Below are positions 11,250 to 22,610 of a stretch of 64,000 nucleotides of DNA, in pieces (position 1 is the first letter of the stretch; every line of letters starts with the position of its first letter). The notes beneath the pieces are model-generated. The model saw only the letters and a program-made list of their open reading frames with translations, searched no databases and was not told the DNA's origin. Origin of the DNA: Pseudoneurospora amorphoporcata (Eukaryota > Ascomycota > Sordariomycetes > Sordariales > Sordariaceae). The DNA is taken from assembly GCA_033297205.1 (NCBI GenBank), contig MU859067.1, positions 62,001 to 126,000 on the forward strand, given 5' to 3'. The position numbers and the translations under genes were made by a program.

Positions 11250-12833
11250 ATGAAGTCTACCTTGGCCATCCTGCTGGCCCTGGCCTCAGCAGCCGTTGCC
11301 CAGAATGGTGTCCTCAACTTCCCTCTCAACAGAGGCGTGCCTCACTTCAGGGTTGGCAACCTACGCCAGAACGTCAAGCGCGACACCTACAGTCAGGCCC
11401 TGATCAACAACATCACCGGCGGTGCTTATTATGCCGAGGTCACCGTGGGCACTCCGGGCCAGAAAGTCAGCGTTGTGTTGGATACGGGGAGCAGTGACCT
11501 CTGGGTCGTGAGCTACCAAGCGGATTTGTGCACCGACTCTAGGATCCAGCGGGAATGGGGTGATTCGTGCGACAAGACCTACAACCCGAACAAGAGCTCA
11601 TCCTACAAGGTCCTGGAGGAGGATGGCTTCGAGATCCGGTACCTCGACAACAGCACTGCCGCGGGTGACTACATCACGGACGACCTGAAGATCGGCGGCA
11701 CCACCATTAAGTCCCTGCAGATGGGCTATGCGACCAAGACCGTCCGCGGCGCCGGTATCTTGGGCGTGGGCTACTCCTCCAATGTGGCTTCCACGCAGCG
11801 CTACCCCAACCTGATCGACCAGTTCGTCGCGCAAAAGCTCATCACCACCAAGGCGTATTCGCTCTACCTCAACGACCGCCGCAGCGACACGGGCAACATC
11901 CTCTTCGGCGGCATCGACAAGGACAAGTTCATCGGCGACCTGTCGGTTCTCCCCATCTACATGGCCAAGGGGCAAGCCGAGCCCATCCACTTCGAAGTCG
12001 AGATGCAGAGCGTCTCGCTCGACCTGACCAAGGACGGGAAAACCACCAAGATCATCTCGACCGACCCGTCCCTCAGCCAGACCTCGACCATCGCCATTCT
12101 CGACTCCGGCACCACCCTCTCGTACCTGCCCGCCAAGATCACCGACCAGATCCACTCCAAACTCAACGTCTACGTCGACGAAATGTGGACCGGCCTGACC
12201 TTCATCGACTGCAAGTACCTGACCTCCAACCCCGACATGCGCCTGTCTTTCACCTTCGGCTCCAACGCCACCATCTCCGTGCCCGTCTGGGAAGTCGTCC
12301 TCGACCTGTTGGGCGACACCCAATCCGACCTCCCCTTCAAGATGCCCTTCCAGCGCGCCTGCATCTTCGGCATCCAGAGCACCGCCGGCTTCCAAGAGGA
12401 CGGGTTCAACGAGGACTGGGCGCTCCTCGGCGAGACTTTCCTGCGGTCCGCTTACGTCGTGTATGACCTCACTCACCACCAGATCGGCATGGCGCAGGCG
12501 AACTTGAACAGCACGACGACGGATATCATCGAGCTTACGGGCGCGGATAGCGGGTTGCCAGGTGGATTGGTTGGCGTGAAGGAGCAGCAGACGAGCAAGG
12601 ATTCATCGGAATCTGGATCGGGTTCATCGACGGACAAGGACGGCGGCGCCAAGGAGACGGAGACGGTCACTGCTGGGTCTACTGCGCCTACGGGGACGAC
12701 TACGTCGGGGGCCAAGGACTCGGACAGCGCCGCGGCTGGGCTGAGTGCTAGGGGAGGTGCTGTTGGTGCCTTGGCTGTTGCTGGGCTGACGGGCTTCTTT
12801 GCCCTTGTTGGAGGCGCGGCTGTTGCCCTCTAG
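11250..12833 (+). CDS. GPI-anchored aspartic protease (yapsin-like, family A1)
   Basis: This is a secreted pepsin-family endoprotease, probably held at the plasma membrane or cell wall by a GPI anchor and acting on wall or secreted proteins. The 527-aa protein starts with a signal peptide (hydrophobic core ending near AVAQ). A short propeptide follows, with a KR site before the mature domain. Catalytic Asp 78 sits in VVLDTGSSDLW and Asp 285 in AILDSGTTLSYLP. The C-terminus has a Ser/Thr/Gly-rich linker and a final hydrophobic segment preceded by small residues, typical of a GPI attachment signal. It is a single exon. The ATG at 11250 directly precedes the signal peptide; the frame upstream has only TTG. 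Strong third-position GC makes a long antisense frame, which is a shadow. Confidence 0.93.
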   Translation: MKSTLAILLALASAAVAQNGVLNFPLNRGVPHFRVGNLRQNVKRDTYSQALINNITGGAYYAEVTVGTPGQKVSVVLDTGSSDLWVVSYQADLCTDSRIQREWGDSCDKTYNPNKSSSYKVLEEDGFEIRYLDNSTAAGDYITDDLKIGGTTIKSLQMGYATKTVRGAGILGVGYSSNVASTQRYPNLIDQFVAQKLITTKAYSLYLNDRRSDTGNILFGGIDKDKFIGDLSVLPIYMAKGQAEPIHFEVEMQSVSLDLTKDGKTTKIISTDPSLSQTSTIAILDSGTTLSYLPAKITDQIHSKLNVYVDEMWTGLTFIDCKYLTSNPDMRLSFTFGSNATISVPVWEVVLDLLGDTQSDLPFKMPFQRACIFGIQSTAGFQEDGFNEDWALLGETFLRSAYVVYDLTHHQIGMAQANLNSTTTDIIELTGADSGLPGGLVGVKEQQTSKDSSESGSGSSTDKDGGAKETETVTAGSTAPTGTTTSGAKDSDSAAAGLSARGGAVGALAVAGLTGFFALVGGAAVAL

Positions 12834-13274
12834 TGGTTGGTTGTATACACGGTTGTATACACAACATACACTTAGGCGGACATACCTTACACTGCATAAA
12901 GTATATATGGCGGGCGATTGTGGTTTTGGATATAGATACACCGGCTTACCGCTTACCTAGGATATATAAAGGGCGGTTAGTAGGTAGTAGCGTAAATAGC
13001 GGTTACTGTACATAGCTAACCACCAGCGCAAAATACGGTTTACTGCATCAGGATACCTAGTAATTAAATAATCTTATTCTGTATCTATCATAACTCGATG
13101 ATGATGAGCAGTCAAGAGAGAGGGGATAAAATAAAGAAAAAGTGGCATGTGATTTTCGCGGGTAAGAATTGTCAACAAACAGATGGATGCACTATTCAGC
13201 TCAGCGCTCGAAGAAGTCCCGGCCGGGTTTCTATCCCACAGGCACCCAAGCAAAGGATACGCCACGAGCCCTTC
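12834..13274. other. Convergent 3' flanks with a 12-bp tandem repeat
   Basis: This AT-rich stretch lies between two convergent genes and probably holds both 3' UTRs and poly(A) sites. GGTTGTATACAC occurs twice in direct tandem at 12839-12862. No gene is seen. Confidence 0.5.
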
Positions 13275-16145
13275 CTACTCTTGCAGCTTCTCAAACCTCT
13301 CTCTAGCCTTGTCCCTCGTCTTCACCACAAAGTCCGAAAACTGCCCCTTCGTCCTCCTCGCCGCCTCCTCGCTCGCATCGCCCAGCTTGCCTCCCTCCGC
13401 ACCCAATCCAACACCAGGCGCATACGCCTCCGTCGCAATAGCCTGTGTCCGTCCCGTGCCTTCAGCACCAAGACCCACGCCGGCCGTCCAGCCCATCTTA
13501 GCCAACATGCCCGCGCCCTTGGACTTCTTCGCCGCGGCCTCCTCTTCAGCAGCTTGCTGTTGCAGTTGATGTTCCTTGCGCTTCACCCCGTCGGCAGCAG
13601 GACCGGATGCACCAGCCAGAGCAAGCTGTTGCTTCGATAACTGACCACCCGGCTTATTGGGCTGCAGGAACGCATTCCGACGCTCCATTGCTCTGTCGCG
13701 GTACCGCTGCGTGCGCTGTTCCTCCCGGCGAAGCTTCTTGTCGGGAACCATGGTAAGCGGCACTTTGCCTTTTGCGGCTAGCTCGGCGACGGCACGCTCC
13801 TTGGCTGGGGCGTCGGAAAGCATGCGCTTGTGCAGCTCGCTTTCCTGCTCGTGGCGCCAGATGGTCTCGGCGTGCTTGAAGGTGCGGTGGCAGAGGTGGC
13901 AGTAGAGGGAGTCGAAGTCGGCGTACGACGTGTAGACGGGTGGGGAGTCGTGCTTGAGGCGAGGGGTGCGGCGGGCAATGGATCGGGGTTCCTTACCGAG
14001 CGAAGCAAGCTTAGCGGAGGCCTTTTCTTTGGTTTCGGGGTCTTTAAAGTGGTTGTGAACGATGACTTCGTGGCTGACGAGGAGGTCCTCGCGCGTGTAG
14101 GGACCGTGTCCACGGTTGTTGATGGTTTCTTGCGAAGGGACCTCCCAGTCGCAGAGTAGACATAGCATGCGGTCCCAGTCCGCATATGAGAGGTACTGAT
14201 CGGCCCAGTGAGGCTTCAGAGGTCCGTCTGCCTCTTGATCATCGTCATCTCCCTCCAACCCTGCTGAGTCGAGGCCGCCTTCAGCAGCAGCCAATTTTTT
14301 TCCGTGTAGTTCCGCCGCCTTTTTCGTCCACATCTGCATCTGCGGCATCATTGCGATGCCCTTCTCACCAGGAGCTGGCTCCTTCTTCCTGAATTTCTTC
14401 AGGAGGTTGGCCTGGCGGGTAAGAGGATTCTCCATAGCGCCATCTTTATGGTCTATAGACTTATCTGCGCCTCGAGGTTCAATTGTCGGCTCGACCGAGA
14501 CAACATGGATGCTAGGATACACACGCTCGTCCCAGTACTTCAGTCGAATGGTAGGATTGTAGATGGGTTGGAAGGAAAAGCGCGGATCCTCGTCCGGGCC
14601 AACCTCAAAGGCCGGGATGAAGACACCGGTGTGGATGAACGAAACCACAACAGCCCTGGACGCAATCGTAAAGCTTGGGGAATTGCGGAATTTTGCAACT
14701 GCACCCTTGGCGTCTTCAACCGTTGCAAACTCGGCGAAACCATATCTCCAGGATTCGTTGCTCCTCCGGTTCCGTATCAGGAAAACGCGGCGTAGGCTAC
14801 CGGGTTTTGCGCCGAGGTTTGCAGTGTTGCTGCCCGGCGCTGTCGACTTCAACTTGTGGGTGCCGGTAGGCGCCTTTGCCGTCTCTTCGCGGAACAGCTT
14901 CATGACGCCCTTGGCTAGAACTTCCTCGGTCACTGACGCCTCTAGATTTCTTATTACAAGATACTGTGACGGCATTTGTTGAGGGTCTTCGTCGGTTTCT
15001 CCGGTTAAGAGAGGACCTGGTGATGGGGCTCCATAACTGTAGCTGTAATTGGCATCATCTGCGCCTGTTAGTCAACAGCCTGCCGGCATAAGCAAAAGGC
15101 GGGGACCAGAAACATACCGGGCCTCTCTGTCTTGCATTTGAAGCACATAGCACGGTATGAGAAGTTAACTGCACCGCACTTGAGGCAGTCCCAGTCCTCA
15201 TCGTCTCTGCGGGAGTCGTCCATATCGTTACGACTCCTTTCGAAGAAGATATCCATGGTAATGTATTCCGAGTTGGCACCACGGGTGTGCTCGAGAGGGA
15301 ACGATATATCGGGATGATACTGTTCCATAAAGCTCTCTGCATCCGCGCGTCGTTTAAACTCGACGACCGCAAGGCGGCGACCGGCGCTGTCGTATCGGAA
15401 TCGGACGATCTTGATTTGGTCGGTAGACGTGTTTGGATCTTGGGTGACGAGGTTGAGACCGTAGAGAACCTACAGTAGTTTGGTAGATTGATTAGAACCA
15501 TGTAGAGCTACATGCTAGAATAGGCGCAAATACAGCACCAGACTTACATCACGTTCGGTGGCGTCCTCCGGAATGCCTTGGAGAACTATGATCTTGCCTC
15601 CAGGCGCGGGCGCGGGCGCGTCGTTGTGTCGCCTGGAAGATTGGCCTTCCCTATACCCTCCGTTATGGCGATTGCTTGGACTTGTCCCTCGACCACGTCC
15701 TCGGTAATCGTCGTCGTCATAGTGTCTTCCTCCACCACCACCACCGCCGCCGCCGCCGCCGCCGTGTCTCCCCCAGTCTCCGCTACGGGCGCCACCGTAT
15801 CTGTTACCGCCTCTGTTTCCATCACCGTCTCCGGCGCCTTCGTGATATTCGCCGTCATCGTCGTAGTTGAGGCTTCTTGACGGACTTAGAGCATCTTGTT
15901 TGCGTGTCAGACACAACCAAAGTTAGCCATGGCAAGCTCGGGAGCAACTTGTAGTAGGCTCAAAAATGGCCATCGTCCAGGCTTAGGCTTGTTCAGGTTT
16001 TACCCTCTCTCGACCGGTAGTACTCGCCGTCTTTTGGTCTTAGATCGTTCGAGCCCGGCAGGCGTGAGTATGGTGGTGGTGGACTACGGCTGCGACGACG
16101 GTAGCCACCAGCGTCGCGCGCCCTGGAAGCGTAATCCTCAGGCAT
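13275..16145 (-). CDS. RBM5/RBM10-like RNA-binding splicing factor
   Basis: A nuclear RNA-binding protein of the RBM5/RBM10 class, expected to act in spliceosome assembly and alternative splicing. Exons are 16145..16004, 15894..15548, 15469..15118 and 15058..13275. Introns are 109, 78 and 59 nt with GTAAAA, GTAAGT and GTATGT donors, and all phases agree (874 aa). Order of domains: Arg/Ser/Pro-rich start, Asp/Gly-rich region with a poly-Gly run, RRM1 (KIIVLQGIPEDATERDV... about residues 150-245), RanBP2-type zinc finger (WDCLKCG...CFKC, about 257-281), RRM2 (YLVIRNLEASVTEE...), two C2H2-like fingers (CLLCDW; YCHLCHRTF...H) and a C-terminal G-patch (GAGMLAKMGWTAGVGLG). The first exon was recovered by phase: its ATG opens a frame that joins exactly after the GTAAAA donor. 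The last intron has two in-frame acceptors (see findings). Confidence 0.9.
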
Positions 16146-16747
16146 TGCGGCGCGTGTTCATAAAAGGCGCGAATGGTTGTTCGCTTGACGCTTGTATTTT
16201 TGACGCGTTGTGGAATCGATTATGTGTCTTATGGTGGGTTGCGCGCTGCAAAAAGCTTCCGTCAATTAATGGAGCTTTCGGTTGTCGTGGTTCAATGACA
16301 ATTGAGAGTTGTGAGCTCGTTTGATGCAGCGAACAGAAATGGATGGCTTCCCGCTCGCTATCTTATCAGGTAACTTACGCCATGCATTACCGTATCTTAC
16401 ACAATGCTCCGCCCAAGTCCCACTTACAAGTGAACTACAACCTTGATGTCAACGACACTATCAGTCATCAATCACCATTAGTTTCCGGTTCTTCGAGTTT
16501 CTCAAACGGAAATTTCTGCTTTTATCTATCTTGGCTCTTTGGGAGATGAGTCTAATTTCCTGGCTTAATTCTAGCATATATCCCACTCGGCTTCCATCAC
16601 CTCATCATACCTGCCAAACTTCCCACTTCACATAGCTCACGACGCCAACCATTTCCTCGCTTCACCTGGTTCATATTGCTTGAACCACAACGAACACCAC
16701 CACACACTCAAGATTCTCACGTCTCATCAAGACTCTACTCACCAAGC
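16146..16747. promoter_or_regulatory. Shared divergent promoter (RBM5-like / molybdopterin synthase)
   Basis: 602 bp separate the two divergent start codons. The right half is rich in CCACT/CACCA-type pyrimidine tracts and reads like the 5' leader of the plus-strand gene. No specific factor site is claimed. Confidence 0.4.
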
Positions 16748-17377
16748 ATGGCAACCCAACAACCAACTCAAGGCGATGAACACCCTCGAGCTCAACAGCC
16801 ACAGCCACAGCCACAATCATCAGATCCCACCGAGATCTCAGAACCCAGCATCTACGTAGCCCTCACCCACGACCACCTAAGTTACCAATCCACCATAGAC
16901 CGCGTCCGCTCCCCTGAAGCCGGCGCCATTGTCGTCTTTGCCGGAACAACCCGCAACAACTTCAACTCCCTCCCCGTCCAGCACCTCTCCTACACGTCCT
17001 ACGCCCCGCTAGCACTGCGCACCATGCTCACAATCTGCCGATCTATCCTCACCAAGCACGGGCTAAAGGGGATAGCGATGGTGCACCGGCTAGGCGTGGT
17101 CCCCATTGGGGAGGAAAGTATCTTGATTGCGGTATCGAGCCCCCATAGGCAGGCGGCATGGAGGGCAGGCGAGGAGGCGCTGGAGGAGTGTAAAGCAAAG
17201 GTGGAGGTGTGGAAGAGGGAGGAGTTTGGTGGCGAGGGGGGAGGGGTTTGGAGGGCTAATAGGGATGGGGCCATTGGCGTTAAGGTTGATGAGCCTAGGA
17301 TAGGGGAAGGGAAGGGAAAAGGGGATGAGGATGAGGGTGGGAATGGCGGTAGGAAGGATTATGGGGAGGAAAAGTAG
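16748..17377 (+). CDS. cnxH: Molybdopterin synthase catalytic (large) subunit, MoaE/MOCS2B
   Basis: The large subunit of molybdopterin synthase, which with the thiocarboxylated MoaD-like subunit inserts two sulfurs into cyclic pyranopterin (precursor Z) to make molybdopterin. In fungi the cofactor is needed by nitrate reductase and xanthine dehydrogenase. The protein is 209 aa in a single exon. A low-complexity Gln/Pro N-terminus of about 30 residues precedes the MoaE fold. Characteristic blocks are GAIVVFAGTTRNNF, MVHRLGVVPIGEESILIAVSSPHR and ECKAKVEVWKREEF, the last holding the active-site lysines. The C-terminus adds a Gly/Glu/Lys-rich tail beyond the usual end. ATG 16748 is the first ATG in frame. 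The symbol follows the Aspergillus ortholog. Confidence 0.92.
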   Translation: MATQQPTQGDEHPRAQQPQPQPQSSDPTEISEPSIYVALTHDHLSYQSTIDRVRSPEAGAIVVFAGTTRNNFNSLPVQHLSYTSYAPLALRTMLTICRSILTKHGLKGIAMVHRLGVVPIGEESILIAVSSPHRQAAWRAGEEALEECKAKVEVWKREEFGGEGGGVWRANRDGAIGVKVDEPRIGEGKGKGDEDEGGNGGRKDYGEEK

Positions 17378-17944
17378 CTGGAAACAGAGCAGGGGATCAT
17401 GATATGAAGGATGAGCGTTTAAGGCATGAATGCCCAGAACGTCTATGTGTCATGGGAGTGATGGATGGAGTCCGAAGACAGATGAAACGACGAATTTGAG
17501 ACAAGAAGTTGTGAGTTTGCATACATATATATACTTCAGCATCTCCTTTTCTTTTCATCTTGTCAGCATCCCTATCGGAGGTGTGTATCTCTCCGAATCC
17601 CAAGATACTCGCCATCACGTTTGTCTGTTTTTTACACACATCTGCATCACGCCTTTGGTTTCGAGGCTAACTTTGACACAATAGCAGAAATTATAAAAGT
17701 ATATCATAACATCGTCTCCATCCTTGTCAATGTCCCCCAAGATTAAAAGGCAAATGACCCCTACAAATTGTCCGCCCCAGATGCCAAACACGTCGTTGCA
17801 AACACATCAACATCCTCTTCTTCCTTTGTCATGCTCCCATAAATTAGTCGACCATGCCTCGGTTTTGTCACATCAAATCTCCATATAGTCCCCTCAGTCA
17901 TCAACACATAAGCTCATTATCTTGCTTTTTTTCCCCCACCGCTC
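17378..17944. other. Convergent 3' flanks
   Basis: AT-rich stretch between the molybdopterin synthase gene and the small minus-strand ORF. Probably 3' UTR sequence of both. Nothing else is seen. Confidence 0.4.
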
Positions 17945-18121
17945 CTATTTCGAACCACTTCCACCATGACTTCCACTGCTACCAGTACCCTTCTCCTTGT
18001 CATTGCCATCATCACTACTGCCTTTCGAAGCCCCAGTACCAACACCGGATGAAGGCTTCGGCGGAGGACAAGCACCGATAGGCTTGGGGAAGTCGTAACC
18101 CGAGCCGCGACCTCTGGGCAT
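17945..18121 (-). CDS. Small Gly/Ser/Pro-rich protein or 3' exon, function unknown
   Basis: A 58-aa frame from ATG 18121. It begins MPRGRGSGYDFPKP and carries a Pro-Pro-Lys segment (ACPPPKPSSG) and a Gly/Ser/Lys/Asp-rich tail. I do not recognise the family. The same frame stays open upstream of the ATG (NILTTGN before the Met), so this could be the last exon of a longer gene rather than a complete one. The DNA upstream to about 18540 is CAACC-rich and resembles a fungal 5' leader. Composition is protein-like, but there is no homology evidence. Confidence 0.4.
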   Translation of the reverse strand: MPRGRGSGYDFPKPIGACPPPKPSSGVGTGASKGSSDDGNDKEKGTGSSGSHGGSGSK

Positions 18122-20022
18122 GTTTCCGGTGGTCAAAATGTTGAGCTGGGCTGTGGCTGGGTTGTTGCCAGAAGACAGACAGGGTGGAAGTCTGGGCAGT
18201 AGTTGTGGGCGGTTTGTCTCAGGTGAGTGTCCTCGCGTAGACCGGCTGGCTGGTTTGGGCTGGTTGATGGATAGTAGGAGCTTGGGTTTGAAACGAAGTC
18301 CAGCGGATGTTCTGGTGTTTGAGGCTGAGTGGCCGTGCGTGGTTGTTGGTGATCGACTGACTGGTCGAGTAACTGGCTGGCTGGCTGAGAAAGATGGATA
18401 TGTCCGAGACGATGCGTTTGGCGTTTACTATTTTGGAGAAGTAGATGCAGTGCTTGTAGCTTCCAGTTGGTGAGGAGTTTGCTTGCTGCAGAGTGTCTGT
18501 CAGTTTGGGGTGGGATCACTGTGTTGCTGGACAGACACAAGACTTCAAGGGGAAGTGGTGGTTTTTCTGCGTCTCTTTTCCAGAATATTTCTAGAAGAAC
18601 AAGAACAAGCGGTGTCTCTCAACGAACGGACGAACCGAGGTTGATGTTCTCGAAATGCGAAAGAAAAAAAGAACCAATGTTTGCTCCGAGAGCAAGGGTT
18701 GCGATAATCTGGGGTAACCGCCTCTTTCTATTCACCAACAAACAAAGAACCAACTCGGTCCATCCTTCCCAGGTCTTCGATGCCCTGACCGAGCTCATCT
18801 CCAGGGGGCTGGAGCTCACATATCGGTATATGGTTCGTGGTTCATTTCCGGATGCAGAGAAGGGGAGGAAGGAGCGGGCAGGTCTTTATGAGACGACCTA
18901 GGTTAGTGCCTGCCGTGCATAATCGTTTTTTTTTTTTTTTTGCGGCATTAACACCGCAACTCACGGAGTGACTGGACTGTAAAATGACATCTGGTGGGCA
19001 CACCGCTCATCTAAAGTGATGGGAGCACCTCTTTCCCGCAGAACCTCTTAGTTCCGCCTGCGCGAGAACCTTGCGGGGACAAGAACTTGCACTTCAATAA
19101 CCAAGATCCAACAGAAATAGAAAGATCGAGTGCCGGAGGTGGGTAAGAAAGGGAAACGGTAGGATCCGGAAATTGAGTATTTCGAAAAGAAGGTCTATCA
19201 GTATCCTGCGTTGGGAAAGAGTGAATCAAGGCAGGTGCCTTCAGTTTGTTTCAGGTGGGAGTTGATGTAAGTCCACCGCATGGCCGACTTGGTTGCAAGG
19301 GAAGTGCTACTGATTCACAGAATGGCTTCATGGGTAAATGGTAATGACGATCGTCGAGACTAGATAGGCATGTAAAGAAGGAGCTGAGAGGGCTACTTCT
19401 ACTTGTAATGGTAACAATGTATGACAAGTCCATACACTCGGAAAAATAATTGAGGAAGGCGCATCCCGTACAAAGTTGGCGGTGAAGAACTTGCATGTTT
19501 CATCATGATATTTTCAAAGCGGGAAGGCACAACATCGGCAGACCGGTCAAGACATAACCATATCAAGCACCGGAAAACTTATCGAATCAAGTCATCATTG
19601 CACCAAAGCGTCACAAAGAATATGCGTATCATCATAACCAAGGTCAAAGATTTTTGCGTCAGCCCATATCTGAGAATATACATAACACAGGACGTCCCGA
19701 ATTTCCTCCCGAAAACCCCGAGACTGATATGTGAAATAGCGTGGACTGTGGTCCATACGACGCCTGCGAGAGTAAGCCCCTTCACTTGAGCCTATATCCT
19801 GTGAATGTGGAGAAATCTCTCATGTTATGCGTGGGATACATGTGCCGGCTGCGTCTGTCCATTTCCGTCCTTGTCCAAAAGCCCAAGAATCCCAATAAAA
19901 AAAGAGTTTCCGCCGACCCTGGACGTCTCTCCAATCACAAACTCCTTTCAAGAAAAAGTAACCAAACTCCATAACTCCTCCTGTCTTGTCCGACTCGTAC
20001 GCCATTACTCGTAACATACAAC
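18122..20022. other. Intergenic, nothing assigned
   Basis: A 1.9-kb gap. It contains a run of 16 T at 18926-18941. A 60-codon minus-strand frame starts at ATG 18798 and has a hydrophobic middle; it could be an upstream exon of the small ORF, but no splice chain was established. The right part is the 3' flank of the OPT transporter gene. Confidence 0.35.
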
Positions 20023-22610
20023 TTATGGCCACTCGTGAGGTCCAAAGATCTCCCCTGGCTGGACGTGTTTCTGTACAGCCCTGGCACTCTGATCCATGGT
20101 GCTCCCAGCCACTGTGTTGCCAAACCATACTGGCGCTTCAGTGTGCGATAGCGTGAGGGAAAAGAAAATAACGAGGGTCGACAGCAAAAGACCAACATCA
20201 AGGGCGGCCGAAGTGAGGTAGTTGTACTGAAGCCACCAACCCGTCTTCCGGCGGCGAATGAAAAAGTTGAAAACAGTGCCGACTATGCCCCAGCAATAGT
20301 AGATGTAAACAGTTGCGGGAGGAATCCAGCCTGAACCGCCAAACACCAGCGGGAAGTTCACATAGCGCCAAAGCGAGCGCGGATATCGTCGAGCGAAAAA
20401 CCACGAAATCACGGGAGCAAGGGCGCCGACGAGCCAGAACCACTGCAAAGAGCTATAGAGTGCTTTGCCGGAGAACATGCGGGCCGGTCCGATCGCACCC
20501 CAAATGACGGATGCGGTGAAGAACACCCTAGCACTGGGACATGTAAAGTGGTTGGCCTGCCCGTCCTTGCAAATATCAGGGATCGCCCCAAGGGCCCAGT
20601 TCATGACGGCGATCTGGACAATGGCTGACCAAAGCGAAGCTATCAGCTGGGACCAAAACATGACGCGAGGTGGCACCTTCATGTAATGACCGAGCTTGAG
20701 ATCCTGGGTGAAATATAGCGCCTGCGACATGACGAGATAACCGTAGTTCTTGAACATCATCATGACCAAAGGGCGGCCGGGGAGCATGTAGCCGATGACA
20801 TACTCGGTCAAGACGTTCAGTCCCAACTGAATATTGGTAATGGCCTGAATGATTCCAATCGGAATGGTCCATACCATTGGAATCAATATGCAGACGACAA
20901 ACGCCCACCATGGGAAGCTGGTATCCCAGGCACACACCACAGCAAAGGAGATACCAAGCATGATGGCAAATAGGATGATATACCACCAATCCTCGGCGTC
21001 GCGGTATTTCTTCATGAGGCGCATGTGGACATCGTCTTCTTGATGGCGGGCCAACTTCCACTGGTTCCAGATATCCCTGCCGTGGTAGAGGCCTACATGG
21101 ACGATGACGGCCGCGACAGCTGCGAATGATAGCCCATATGCAAGGGCGAACTGCGTGGGGAGGTAAAGCGGCGAGTAATTGTGGTACTTTTCCTCGTCGA
21201 AATGCAGGTTACCATTAAGAATGCGGTGAACGTCGTACTTATTTCCGGTGTTGTCGTACGAGTGCGACTCTTGAACTGGCAGGTGAGCTGAGTACCACGT
21301 ATTCGAATATTGGATTCCGAGGGAGACAATAACGAAGAAAAATGTGACACCGCCGACGACGTTGGCGATTGCATGGAATGGCGATGCGAGGGGTGACAGG
21401 AGATATCCAGAGATGATGGACCAATCCTAAAAAGAGTCAGCACATGTTAATGATATCGTCCGAGAATTATGAAACACCCACAAGAGTTATAGGGAATAGC
21501 CCATAACCGGTCTGTCCGCCAAACAACTGATTGACAATGACATTCTCGGGCCAGATCCAGGTAAGCCAGCACATCCAAGACAGCCCCGTGAAAAGATAAC
21601 CAGGAAACCAGTACCACGCAAATGATCCGACCATGACAATCAAGAACCATCGGTATCGGCTCATTGACCAGCCATTTGTCCTTGCTGGATCTGAGGGCGA
21701 GTGGTCGTGGAGCGTGTAGAAGAGAGTGCAGTTGATGAGATCCGCGGGCCAGATCATGGCAGCGGGCCAAACCAAGAACCTCCTTGCCAAACCGGCAAGT
21801 CCATAGCCAGTGCAGAGCGTCGAGATACCGAAGAGGATTTGCCAGGCCCAGCCGAACGACTGTCTATACCAGATCTCCTGAGCTAGAATGACATCAGTAG
21901 CATACAAAGCACCACCACCATACGCAGCCTAATGAAGAAAGAATTAGCAGCTAGTTAACAAGATGGAAGGGCAGACGTACATTCGACATTACAACAATGA
22001 TGACATGTTCCTTGAAGTTGAATGGTCCGGGTTTGAGGTTGAACTTGATGCCGAATACGGTGAAAACACGGTCGGGAAAGATAAGATCCCAGCCCAAGCC
22101 GATGGGGTATGCGATGAGCTGGATGGCCAAAGTCGACAACATGATGCTAGGGTTTCGCAGCGAGAGCAGCATGTTGACAGCGGAACCGATGGTGCAAAGC
22201 AACATGCCGATAGTCCAGGCCCGGATGGTGTTGACCGGCATCTCGACATCGTAATTTCGTACTGAAGCTCGGACCTTTGAAGTCAGTTAGAGAGAGTCCA
22301 AATAGGATACTGACCATGACGCGCAGAGCGATGAAGCGGGATATCTCACTTCTGGATATGGCGAATTGTCTTCGGCTAATATTTGGTCGATCTCGGTTCC
22401 CTTCTCGATGTTTGCGCTGTTTAGAGCGGTTTCGACCTCGTCAAGTTCGTTCAGTGGTAGGTTTGGGTCCAGACGATGCATCTTTTCGAACTGCTTCAGT
22501 GCCGTCAAGGCCTCGAGGCCAGTCGAGTCTCCCTCCATCGATCCATCGTCTACCATATCCGGCATAACATCTTCATCGCCGTGCCGTCGTCGAAAAAAGT
22601 TGCGAAGCAT
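20023..22610 (-). CDS. OPT-family small oligopeptide transporter
   Basis: A multi-spanning plasma membrane proton-coupled transporter of the oligopeptide transporter family, expected to import tetra/pentapeptides or related compounds. Exons are 22610..22350, 22274..21981, 21928..21482 and 21426..20023; introns are 75, 52 and 55 nt, each in phase 0 (801 aa, normal for the family). The N-terminus is a cytosolic acidic segment. SPYPEVRASV at the first splice junction and the following MPVNTIRAWT are typical OPT N-terminal motifs. About 12-14 hydrophobic segments follow, including WPADLINCTLFYTLHD and the GYLLSPLASP and YVIGYMLPGRPL regions. The C-terminal half (WLQYNYLTSAALD) also matches the family. 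ATG 22610 is the first ATG. No frameshift is seen. Confidence 0.93.

Noticed and set aside
11598..12479. 293-codon minus-strand frame opposite the aspartic protease
   Set aside because: It is the mirror of a strongly GC3-biased coding sequence; the product is a Val/Gly/Asp-rich shadow and the sense strand has full catalytic motifs.
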